Assembly (NCBI GenBank): GCA_963676095.1
Contig: OY781040.1
Span: 3,410,001 to 3,474,000, forward strand
DNA: 64,000 nucleotides
Direction of reading: 5' to 3'
Origin: G963676095 sp963676095
GTDB taxonomy: Bacteria > Bacteroidota > Bacteroidia > Bacteroidales > Prolixibacteraceae
A program made the position numbers and the translations under genes. Below, piece after piece: positions 29,734-38,300 of this stretch (positions are counted from its first letter, which is position 1; the number at the start of each line of letters is the position of its first letter). The notes beneath the pieces are model-generated. The model made no database searches, had not been told where the DNA came from, and saw nothing but the letters and a program-made list of their open reading frames with translations.

Positions 29734-30531
29734 CTATCCGCCGATCCTGACGGTAAAACCGGCAGCTTCAAAACGCTTTTGCAATTCCGACAGATCTTCT
29801 TTTTCCATTGATGGTTTGCCGGCAAGCCTGTTTGGCAGATGAAACCGATCGTATTTGTGTTTTGCTATATCGTGATAGGGCAGTAAATCAACAGCTTCGA
29901 CCGGATTGTCCAGTTCTTTTAAAAAGTCGATACTTCTCCCTGTGTTCCCGGAGGTATCGCTGATCCCGGGGATTACGGGGATCCGGATCCTGATCCTGCG
30001 CCGGTCTTCCGAAAGCTTTTTTATGTTTTCCAGTATAAGACGGTTGGAAACGCCGGTATATTTTTTATGGCTGGCCTCGTCCATCAGTTTCAGGTCGATC
30101 AGCAAAAGATCGGCGATACCGGCTACCCTGTCTACGATTTCCCATCCGGAGTAGACAGTGGTGTCGACAGCCGTATGGATGTTCCGTTCCTTGCATAATT
30201 TAAGCATCTCCAGCAGGAACCCGTGCTGGAGCAATGGCTCTCCTCCCGAGAAGGTCACGCCTCCTCCCGATTCTTCCATGAAGACCTGTTCTTTCAGTAT
30301 CTCCTGTATCAGTTTCCCGGTAGAGGTCTCATATCCGACTGTTTCTTCGCTGGTAAATGAATGTCCGTTTAATTTTACTGTTTTCGGAACGCATACCGGG
30401 TCTTTGCTTATGCTTTCCGGATTATGGCACCACCAGCAGTTAAGCGGGCACCCTTTCATGAAGACCGTTGTCCGTATTCCCGGACCGTCGTGTACGGCGA
30501 ATCGTTTGATATCGAATATAATTCCGTTCAT
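29734..30531 (-). CDS. Glycyl radical enzyme activating protein (radical SAM), short form
   Basis: The activase installs the glycyl radical on the adjacent dehydratase using S-adenosylmethionine and a [4Fe-4S] cluster. The 265-residue protein begins with the family motif GIIFDIKRFAVHDGPGIRT and has the radical-SAM cysteines C28, C32, C35 (KGCPLNCWWCHNPES) and the GGE motif (TFSGGEPLLQ). Apart from Cys47 there are no cysteines where most dehydratase activases carry a ferredoxin-like insert with two extra clusters; in this respect it resembles the minimal pyruvate formate-lyase activase. It is the promoter-proximal gene of the pair. No clear promoter was found upstream. Confidence 0.9.
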   Translation of the reverse strand: MNGIIFDIKRFAVHDGPGIRTTVFMKGCPLNCWWCHNPESISKDPVCVPKTVKLNGHSFTSEETVGYETSTGKLIQEILKEQVFMEESGGGVTFSGGEPLLQHGFLLEMLKLCKERNIHTAVDTTVYSGWEIVDRVAGIADLLLIDLKLMDEASHKKYTGVSNRLILENIKKLSEDRRRIRIRIPVIPGISDTSGNTGRSIDFLKELDNPVEAVDLLPYHDIAKHKYDRFHLPNRLAGKPSMEKEDLSELQKRFEAAGFTVRIGG

Positions 30532-30851
30532 TTGTTTGCTTTCCAGACCGGATAAATTAGTTGTTGGATTTTCCCTGATACAGATAAAAAGTTGAACCTC
30601 AATGTCAGGAACGGCGCACTTCTGTTAAATTTGGAAGAAAATATATGTTAAGGTAAACATAGTGGAAAGGTCCGTATCCCTGACGGACATTTTGTTAGGA
30701 ATAGATCAGTTCATCCAGCATTCGTACAGTCCTTTGCCGAATTCGTGGTATAAATTGGAGTAATATTTAATTTTTGATTTCATACGGTACAAAATAAATC
30801 ATTTTTTGAATATGAAGAAATGATAAAGTGTGATTTATTTTTTTTGGATTA
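30532..30851. other. Gene-free spacer, activase to small-RNA candidate
   Basis: This AT-rich stretch of about 320 bases has no credible gene. A small hairpin (GTCCGT/ACGGAC, 30670-30688) and a near-consensus minus-strand -7 box (TATGTTTA, 30654-30661) are the only visible signals. The latter could drive the activase with a leader of roughly 120 bases. Confidence 0.4.
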
Positions 30852-30883
30852 TTTGTTTGGTTTAAAATAAAAAGATATTTTTG
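30852..30883 (+). promoter_or_regulatory. Consensus Bacteroidota promoter for a short transcript
   Basis: TTTG at 30852-30855, a 20-base spacer and TATTTTTG at 30876-30883 match the consensus exactly. Transcription should start close to 30890, immediately at or before an ATG, with a terminator only about 95 bases on. Confidence 0.7.
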
Positions 30884-30888
30884 TCTTA

Positions 30889-30986
30889 ATATGGAAGAAC
30901 AAAAGGATTATAAGCCAGTACAAGCGAAGTAAAATTAATTTTCCAACCAATAGTTTTTCTCACCGGCATTGCAGCCGGTTTTTTTA
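30889..30986 (+). ncRNA. Candidate small RNA or leader-peptide transcript of about 95 nt
   Basis: A perfect promoter (30852-30883) and a strong intrinsic terminator (30962-30985) bracket roughly 95 bases. Inside lies a 13-codon reading frame starting at the probable transcription start (ATG 30891, TAA 30930-30932, MEEQKDYKPVQAK) and a 12-base palindrome AAAATTAATTTT (30931-30942). The unit could be a small RNA, a leaderless small-protein mRNA, or both. It lies 73 bases ahead of the response regulator gene, in the same direction. No known RNA family was recognised. Confidence 0.5.
30962..30985 (+). terminator. Rho-independent terminator
   Basis: ACCGGC and GCCGGT pair around a six-base loop and are followed by seven T residues on the plus strand. 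It would end the short transcript that starts near 30890 and isolate it from the response-regulator gene. Confidence 0.8.
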
Positions 30987-31058
30987 TGCCTTTCTTTTTT
31001 TGAAAATATTGATTTTTTTGATAGATTGTCATGCTGTCAACGTTGAAAAAATAAACAG

Positions 31059-31736
31059 ATGAAGATCCTGGTTATAGAAGATGAATCCGATTTACTGAAA
31101 ACTATTGAAGATTTTCTCATAAGGGAAGGCTATTTGTGTGAAACCGCTGAAAACTTCGGGAAAGCGCAGGCAAAACTGTCGATTTACGAGTATGATATCG
31201 TTCTTTTGGATATCGGCCTGCCCGACGGGAACGGGCTGGAACTGTTGGAGACTGTCAGAAAGTTTCAGGATCAGTCAGGTGTAATTATCATTTCTGCAAA
31301 AAATTCACTCGACGATAAGATTGCCGGGCTGGATTTGGGGGCGGATGATTATATGACAAAACCGTTTCAGCTGTCTGAGTTGAATTCCAGGATAAAAGCC
31401 TTACTCCGCAGGAGACATTTTGGGGGAGATAATATTTTAGCATTTAATGAAATAGAAATTAATGTTGATCGAAAGTCGGTGCATATCCACGGAATCGAGG
31501 TTGTTTTCACGAAAAAGGAATATGACTTGTTGCTTTATTTCCTCGTAAACAAGAACCGGGTGTTGACTAAAGAAACAATTGCGGACCATCTCTGGAATGA
31601 TGATATATACCTGGCCAATAGCCTGGATTTTGTTTATACCCATTTGAATAATATCAGGAAAAAAATAAAAAAAGCCGGCGGAAACGATTATATAAAAACA
31701 ATTTATGGTATGGGATATAAATTTACCGACCAGTGA
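31059..31736 (+). CDS. OmpR-family response regulator
   Basis: A 225-residue DNA-binding response regulator. The receiver domain (1-115) has the acidic pocket (Glu7, Asp8), phosphoacceptor Asp51 in VLLDIGLPDG and Lys101 in DDYMTKPF. The winged-helix domain (about 128-225) carries FTKKEYDLLLYFLVNKNRVL and ends YIKTIYGMGYKF, the usual OmpR/PhoB C-terminus. The partner kinase follows 137 bases later on the same strand. No target genes are obvious nearby. Confidence 0.95.
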   Translation: MKILVIEDESDLLKTIEDFLIREGYLCETAENFGKAQAKLSIYEYDIVLLDIGLPDGNGLELLETVRKFQDQSGVIIISAKNSLDDKIAGLDLGADDYMTKPFQLSELNSRIKALLRRRHFGGDNILAFNEIEINVDRKSVHIHGIEVVFTKKEYDLLLYFLVNKNRVLTKETIADHLWNDDIYLANSLDFVYTHLNNIRKKIKKAGGNDYIKTIYGMGYKFTDQ

Positions 31737-31873
31737 ATTATATCGACGGTATTTTTGTATATGAAACGAGTCATTCAACGCTTTATGATAAACGGCAGAA
31801 GTATAGTATGGCGGGGAAATGATTTTGTTATTATTTTTGTTGATAATCATAGTTTTATATTAAACCTGCACCT

Positions 31874-33109
31874 GTGAAGTTTCTGGCTAAAATAAACCGC
31901 AATTATTTTTTGTTGCTGATCCCGGTCTTACTGATCGTTTCGGCCGGAGGCTATTTTGTTTTAAAGATGATCATCATTGAAGAGGCCAGGGAATCGCTGG
32001 AAGCAAAAGAATCGTTGATCAGGGAACAGATTTTGTCAACAGGCGTTGTTCCCAATTTATACCCTTTACTGGAAGTGGAAAGGACGGACAGCGACGCTAT
32101 CGATAATCCCCGGTTCAGGATTATTCATTTTTATAATAAATTGGAAGATGAAATGGAACCTTACCTGGAGTATTCCAACCTGATCAGTATTGGGAACGTT
32201 TGCTATTCGGTTAAAATAAGACAATTCATCATTGAAAATGAAGATCTGGCAACCACTCTCGGCCTTTCCTTTTTTGTTTTGTTACTGACCGGGCTTTCTG
32301 TTGCGTTTTTTTTTACCAAACGGGCAAACAGGACGATCTGGAAAGAATTTGAGAAAAACCTGAAGAAGATTGAGGGATTCGGATTAAGCGGAAATAAAGA
32401 GCTGAGTCTGCAGAGGTCGGATATCGACGAATTTGACCGCTTAAACAATGCGATCAATCAAATGACGTTGAAGATCAGAAATGACTATCAGTCGCTCAAA
32501 GAATTTACAGAGAATGCTTCACATGAGATCCAGACACCACTTTCGATCGCTTTGCTTAACCTTGAAGAAATATTACAGCATGAACTTCCGGAAGATGTTT
32601 TTAGAAAAGTGGTTTCTTCAATGAATGCACTGAAAAGGCTATCTACCCTTAACCAGAGCCTGATTTTGCTTACTAAAATTGAGAACAGGCAGTTTATCGC
32701 AGAAAAACTGGTTGATCTGGGCAAATTGACAGAAGAAAAGCTGAAAGAGTTTGAACCTCTCTTCGGGACAAAAGGTTTGAAAACCAGCCTTACCGGTGAA
32801 GGGTTTATGATAAAGATGAACGACCAGCTGGCATCCGTTCTTGTGTCAAATTTATTGTCGAATGCAGTAAAACACAATATTGATGGGGGAATTATCCGGA
32901 TAGCAGTAAGTAAAGACGAATTTAAAATATGCAATACCGGTACCGCAAATTCCTTAACGGACGAGACTATTTTTAATCGTTTCGCAAAAGGAAATGCCAA
33001 ATCATACGGACTTGGACTGGCTATCGTTAAGAATATCTGTGAGACCCATAACCTGGCTATCCGCTATTTGAAAGATGACCTTCATTGTTTTGTAATCAGA
33101 TATTCTTAA
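31874..33109 (+). CDS. Two-component sensor histidine kinase
   Basis: A 411-residue membrane kinase, started at a GTG. It has two transmembrane segments (about 11-31 and 129-148) enclosing an extracytoplasmic sensor of about 95 residues of unknown type. The HisKA domain has the phosphorylated His217 in ENASHEIQTPLSIAL; the ATPase part has the N box (VSNLLSNAVKHN) and a glycine box (KSYGLGLAIVKN). It pairs with the OmpR-type regulator upstream. The sensor contains no recognisable ligand motif. Confidence 0.93.
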   Translation: MKFLAKINRNYFLLLIPVLLIVSAGGYFVLKMIIIEEARESLEAKESLIREQILSTGVVPNLYPLLEVERTDSDAIDNPRFRIIHFYNKLEDEMEPYLEYSNLISIGNVCYSVKIRQFIIENEDLATTLGLSFFVLLLTGLSVAFFFTKRANRTIWKEFEKNLKKIEGFGLSGNKELSLQRSDIDEFDRLNNAINQMTLKIRNDYQSLKEFTENASHEIQTPLSIALLNLEEILQHELPEDVFRKVVSSMNALKRLSTLNQSLILLTKIENRQFIAEKLVDLGKLTEEKLKEFEPLFGTKGLKTSLTGEGFMIKMNDQLASVLVSNLLSNAVKHNIDGGIIRIAVSKDEFKICNTGTANSLTDETIFNRFAKGNAKSYGLGLAIVKNICETHNLAIRYLKDDLHCFVIRYS

Positions 33110-33193
33110 AAAAGAATGAATAAACTTGTCAGAAGTTGATTACTTACATTTCCCATGTTTAATTTTGTTTTCATCCACGAATTACGCGAATTG

Positions 33194-33353
33194 GTTTTCC
33201 TGCGGAAAACGGATCAGATGGAAAAACAGGTGGCGGATTTCTGTCCTCAAGCCGGACAGGCCCTTCCTTTTCCAGTCGATGAAAAGGAAGCAAAAATCTT
33301 GTCAAAACGAACCCTCCGCCGGGCGTTTTGACGGCCTGCGCACCGCTTTGTGC
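33194..33353. repeat. Cluster of five consecutive inverted repeats
   Basis: Four perfect hairpins and one shorter one follow one another: GTTTTCC/GGAAAAC (33194-33210), CTGTCC/GGACAG (33241-33259), a 10-bp stem with an 8-base loop (33263-33290), GTCAAAACG/CGTTTTGAC (33301-33332) and GCAC/GTGC (33340-33353). The block is richer in G and C than its surroundings and not convincingly coding. It could be a structured RNA, or a dispersed intergenic repeat of the kind common in Bacteroidota. Confidence 0.55.
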
Positions 33354-33469
33354 TGTATTTCCCTAATTAAAAATCAGCTAAAATCTATGTTTAAATAATC
33401 TTAATCCACCGTAAATGTCAGTTGATCCGGTAACCTTATAATCATCAAAATTATAACCTGTAAAATCTA

Positions 33470-33579
33470 AAATATTAACTTATAATCTTGAAGATAATAG
33501 GTTATAATTTCCGAAATATTAACCTATAATTTCCGAAATATTAACTTATAATTTTGGAAATATTAACTTATAATTTCCG
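33470..33579. repeat. Five tandem copies of a 22-bp AT-rich repeat
   Basis: Units start at 33470, 33492, 33514, 33536 and 33558. The consensus is AAATATTAACTTATAATTTC followed by CG. Copies differ at one to several positions, and a decayed sixth copy can be seen at 33448-33469. The 22-bp period places each copy on the same face of the helix about two turns apart, as expected of protein-binding iterons. The array lies about 230 bases before the PAP2 gene. Confidence 0.75.
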
Positions 33580-33812
33580 GTAGAATAAAGACAACTTTTC
33601 TTTCCCTTTTGGAAAACCTGTTCCAATTATTGTTATAAACAGGATCTTGTGAATAACATTGACCAAAAGCGGTACCAGAGGGCATGTCGTTGGACGTGGC
33701 GGTGCCTGGCAGGATACGTCCGGCTTAAATCGGGAAAAACAGTCCGCTTGAAAATTCCTTTAGAATTGATACATAGTTTAGACGGTTATTCTAAGGAATT
33801 TTGTGTTGACGG
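33580..33812. other. Spacer ahead of the PAP2 gene
   Basis: No gene is visible. An imperfect inverted repeat (AAAATTCCTTTAGAA at 33751-33765 against TTCTAAGGAATTTT at 33789-33802, one bulged base) ends 10 bases before the PAP2 start and could fold in its leader. Confidence 0.4.
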
Positions 33813-34541
33813 ATGAGAAACAGATCGTTTGTTTTTTTTGTATTTCTTTTGCTTCCTTTTTTTCAGGGAAGAGCCCAGGTTGTTGTTCAGGACAGTGTCC
33901 GTTCAGGTTCTTTAATAAAGAAGATGATTATTCCTGCAGTCTTGATTGGTACAGGCGTTATGATCAGCAACAGCCGGTTTGAAAAAAAATTTCAGGACAA
34001 GGTGAGGAATATGACCGGAGATTCGTTTAACCCGGGGATTGACGACTATTTGCGGTCTGTGCCCGTGGCCGAAATGTATATAGCCGATCTGGCCGGACTG
34101 AAAAGCAGGAACCACTGGTTTGACCAAACCAAGTATCTGCTGATATCCAATATCCTGACAACAGGAATTACCTCCAGGCTAAAGCGATGGACGTCGAAGA
34201 CCAGGCCGGACGGTGATGCCAGATCTTTTCCTTCGGGGCATGCCACTTTTGCTTTTACCAATGCTACGGTTTTGTACAACGAATTTCGTGATTCGGAACC
34301 CCTGCTGGCATACAGCGGTTTTGTCGTTGCCGGCGCCACTGCTTCACTGAGGGTAATGAAGAACAAGCATTGGCTTTCAGATGTTCTTGCCGGCGCCGGC
34401 ATCGGGATTGGCATTACCGATCTGGTTTATTATTTTCATCCTTTACAACAGTTCAATCCGTTTAAGAAAGAGAAAGGAATGGTATTGGTCCCTCAAGTTG
34501 GAAACGGGAACCTGGGATTTTACTTTTCCTGTGTTTTTTAA
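33813..34541 (+). CDS. Exported PAP2-superfamily phosphatase
   Basis: A 242-residue phosphatase of the type-2 phosphatidic acid phosphatase group. A signal peptide (FVFFVFLLLPFFQGRAQ) precedes the three conserved blocks: KRWTSKTRP (KxxxxxxRP), FPSGHATFAF (PSGH) and SLRVMKNKHWLSDVLAG (variant of SRxxxxxHxxxD). Substrates in this family include undecaprenyl pyrophosphate and phospholipid-derived phosphates; the choice here is open. The stop codon overlaps the end of the convergent LytTR gene by two bases. Confidence 0.88.
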   Translation: MRNRSFVFFVFLLLPFFQGRAQVVVQDSVRSGSLIKKMIIPAVLIGTGVMISNSRFEKKFQDKVRNMTGDSFNPGIDDYLRSVPVAEMYIADLAGLKSRNHWFDQTKYLLISNILTTGITSRLKRWTSKTRPDGDARSFPSGHATFAFTNATVLYNEFRDSEPLLAYSGFVVAGATASLRVMKNKHWLSDVLAGAGIGIGITDLVYYFHPLQQFNPFKKEKGMVLVPQVGNGNLGFYFSCVF

Positions 34542-35314
34542 TAATTGAAGTTTTGTTTCGCTTCCGGTCTGGACGCTTTTAATTCTTTCCTTACAAAATC
34601 TTTTCTTCTTCTCGAAACGGGAATTTTTTCTTTGTTCGAGAGAATGAGTGAGCTTTCGGACCGGATAAAAGCAGTAATATGATTGATATTGACAAGGTGC
34701 GTTTTATGTACCCTGATGAATCCGTATTTCTTTAGCAGTTCTTCAAATTCGACCAGTGTTTTTGCAACGAGCACCTGTTTTTTATCCGCTAAAACAACGA
34801 GCGTATAATTTCCTTCTCCTTTGCAGCGGATGATGGTATTTACCGGTACAAAATCGACATGGTCGCCTGTTGCCAATCCTATTTTGGGTGAAAGAGGCTG
34901 TTGAAGGTTCTGATGAAGAAACCGCAGCCTTCGATTTTCCTGTTTGTCCCTGATCCTGATTGAAACACGCTCAACTGCCGCAATCAGCTCATTTGAATTT
35001 ACCGGTTTCAGAATGTAGTCTGCTGCTGAAAAACGGATAGCCTGAATGGCATATTGATCATATGCAGTAACAAAAATTACTTCAAAGGGATAATTGTCGA
35101 ACGCTTCCAAAAGGCCGAACCCATTCTTCACCGGCATCTCAATATCCAAAAAAACCAATTGGGGTTGCAGTTCCCGGATCAGTCCGGTCGCTTCCGGAAC
35201 AGAGACAGCAGTACCTGCAATTTTTACCTGTGGACAGAAGTCCAGAAGCAGGGCAACGAGATTTTCTCTTCCGTTCCGTTCGTCATCAACAATAATTGCA
35301 GTTATTTTTTCCAT
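34538..35314 (-). CDS. LytTR-family response regulator
   Basis: A 258-residue regulator. The receiver domain has Asp10/Asp11, phosphoacceptor Asp57 in LVFLDIEMPVKNG and Lys103 (DYILKPVNS). The LytTR DNA-binding domain occupies about residues 140-240 (IIRCKGEGNYTLVVLADKK, FIRVHKTHLVNINHI). It is 52 bases downstream of the large LytS-type kinase gene and is its obvious partner. Confidence 0.95.
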   Translation of the reverse strand: MEKITAIIVDDERNGRENLVALLLDFCPQVKIAGTAVSVPEATGLIRELQPQLVFLDIEMPVKNGFGLLEAFDNYPFEVIFVTAYDQYAIQAIRFSAADYILKPVNSNELIAAVERVSIRIRDKQENRRLRFLHQNLQQPLSPKIGLATGDHVDFVPVNTIIRCKGEGNYTLVVLADKKQVLVAKTLVEFEELLKKYGFIRVHKTHLVNINHITAFIRSESSLILSNKEKIPVSRRRKDFVRKELKASRPEAKQNFNY

Positions 35315-35366
35315 TTTCAGGAGATTTAATTCGACTATTGGCTCAAAGTTACCAATTTGACATTGT

Positions 35367-38300
35367 TCATTCTTCGTCCGGGAGCACTATTTCGACAAGG
35401 GTCCCTTCTTTACCGGTTTCGTAGAGGTCGGTTATCTGTATTGAATATTTCTCGCCATATTTCTCTTCCATCAGCTTAAGCCGTTCTTCATTCAGGGAAA
35501 GGCCGATACCGTTTGACATGGTTTTTTGCTTTTTGGAGGCTTTAATGCCAATGCCATTATCTTCCAGTCGGATACAGACATGGTGTTCCTTTTTTAAAAT
35601 CTTCAGCCGGAGTATTTTGTCTCCCGCTTTTTCCTGAAGCCCGTGCATAATAGCGTTTTCAACAATAGGTTGTAGGATCATCGATGGCACCATAAAATTG
35701 TTCTGGTCGACCTTTTCGTCTATAAACTGTTCAAACCTGAAGTCGAACCGTAACTGTTCCAGCCGGATATATTGATTTACCGTTTCCAGTTCTTCAGCAA
35801 GGCTGACTTCCTCCTTCTGTGAATTTTGCAGGATTTTTCTGATTAACCCTGCCAGATCGGCCAGATATAAGTGGGCTTCACGGCCTTTTTCCTTCAGGAT
35901 CAGATTCTGAACGGAATTCAGACTGTTGAACAGAAAATGCGGATTCATTTGGGAACGTATAGACGAAAGCTGAAGTTCCCGGAGTCTTTTTACCTGCTCC
36001 TGTTTTTTCATTTTTATTTTGATCCTGTATTTAAATATCAGGAAGCCAGTCAGAAAAAGGGCGATTATACCACTCAGTAGTCCGATGATCCATAGTAAGA
36101 CCGCGTTGTTCGTTTTTTTGCCTTCTTTTATCACCGGGTTTAACGCCTCTGTTAAGTATTTTTCAATAAGGTCACTGTCAGCATTGTCGTCAACTATTTT
36201 TCCATTAATGCCAAATACAACCATACGCGATGTGAAATCATTTATAGAAAAAAGGTCTTTCAGGTTATTGTTCCCTTCCGGCAAAAATAGCTGATGGGCC
36301 TTAGGTTCTGCCCGTTTCAGATAATCCTTCCACTTTTGATAATCATTACCTGAAACAAGGAAGAAAAAAACGGCTTCGGGATGTTCCTTGCTGAGCCTGT
36401 CCACATAATACCTTGAAGCGGCCCAGTCACCTGAAATATACAAAAAGACTGGCTTCCCCCCGGTTAATTGATCTATCGACACCGTATCACCGTCCTGGTT
36501 TATAAAAATTTTTTTCTTGTAAACAGATCCGTTCAGAAATTCCTGCGCATAGAGCAACCGGTCGTCAATGAAACGGTTGAGGAAGGAGTCCCCGCTGCAA
36601 TCTTTTACCTCGTTTCCTATTTTGGATTGTATCGCAAACCATTTTTCCCTGGCAAACGAGTTAAATTGACCTGGATAAATTATGGAGGCGGACAGGATGC
36701 CTGTTTTTTCCCGGGCAAGTGCAGAACCACAGAGAATAAGGTCGAGATAATTGTTTAGCTGTTCCTTCTGGTTGAGAATATTTTCCGGACGCCTCTTTAA
36801 GGTTCTAAAATCGAGCGAGGAGGGAGAAGAGTAACGCTTGTTACCAGAGAACCGGGTAGAAGCATATGTTGAGATGGCCGATCTTGAGAAATAGCCGTTT
36901 TCATTGTAATATCGGGCAATATGAAAAGTATCTGAAAATAGTTTCAGATCGCGGTAGATCGCTTTATATCCGGGTGTCAGATCTGTATTTTCTGCGAAGG
37001 CGCCTGAGAAATAGAAGAGGCTATTTACCATTTCCAGTTTTTCCATCATGATTTCCCCGGAAAGGTACTGCCTGAAGAGAGGGCTTAGGCTTGAGTTTTC
37101 TGATATTTCCCGGGCCTGGTCCTTTTTAATAAAATCGGATAATTCGTTTAGATCCGTTATTTTTTCGGGAGTGATACTGACAATGAAATTGACTGAAATT
37201 CCAAACAGAAAATTTTTTATTTTTTCTTCTATGTAAGGACGAAAGGTAAAGAGAAGGTTGTTTTCAGCAGAATGGTCTCCTTTATTTTTAAGGACCCTGT
37301 CATTTCCGTTTATAGCCATGTCAAAAATGATATGGTCCCCGGGTTCCGCATAAATAACATGAGGAATAACGTTTGTTTGTTGTTGTTCAAACACGGTGTT
37401 CGCGAAAAACAGGAACGTTTCCCGTTGAAGGGGGATTGTTAACGAAAAATGATTATTGCTGTCCAATACCGCACGGTATGTTTTCATCTCCTTGCCGGCA
37501 GGATCTTTCAGTACCCGTATCCTTACATACCGTCCGTCCGGCTGTTCGATACGGCCGCTAATTGTCGTAATCGGATTAAATGTTTCAGAGTCTTTTAAAA
37601 GCAGGAATAGTTCTTTTTTTGATTTGGGAACAGGTCTGAATTTTTTTTCTTTTTTTGTGCCGGATGTAACCGATAAGAATTCCATGACCAATCCGGTCTC
37701 CTGATCGATTATTGCTGATTGAAAGAGTTTTTCATTCTGGTTTCCTGCATAAACAGCCTCTCTTTTCAATTTTAAAAGCTTTTCCTGCCGGCTTATTAAA
37801 AAATCATTGGAACTCAGTTGAAGAGAGTCCTTTGAATGGTAGGTTGCATCTGTGAAAGTCAGTAAATATTTCGACGTAATGAGACGGATTTTTTCTATGT
37901 CGGCAGTGATTTGTTTTTTTATCACTTTTTGGGCCCCCTGGCCAATGTTTCTTTTAATCAATTCTTTTTCGATTCTGTGGCTGAGTTCTTCTTCGTTTAC
38001 CAGTTTTATTTGGTTTTTTGTTGCCGCTAGTTCCATCCTGAGTTCCAGTTGCTCAAGGATGCCGTACTTAATATTAAGTTCTTTCAGATCATCTGATTGT
38101 CCGGCTGCAGGAGGGAACATGGAATCATAATGAACATCCGGGCCGGCGTTACTGAACCTGTTAAAAATATAGCGTTGAGGAAAAACACTGATCAGCAATT
38201 TTTCCCCGGCAGATTGTCCGACATGGATTTCCTGTATCCATTTTTCGTCCATGACATAACCAAATAGTTCATTTTCTTCAATTTGATTTGAAGTACGGCT

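Noticed and set aside
30532..31058. tRNA or riboswitch in the spacer before the response regulator
   Set aside because: No cloverleaf or known riboswitch pattern could be found; only the short promoter-terminator unit is supported.
33126..33398. 90-residue open frame across the hairpin cluster
   Set aside because: The frame runs through five inverted repeats, has no ribosome binding site and its composition is unlike a protein. The repeat structure explains the sequence better.
33448..33579. Possible CRISPR array
   Set aside because: The 22-bp units are directly contiguous with no spacers and no cas genes lie nearby; it is a tandem repeat. The same holds for the arrays at 39851 and 50383.
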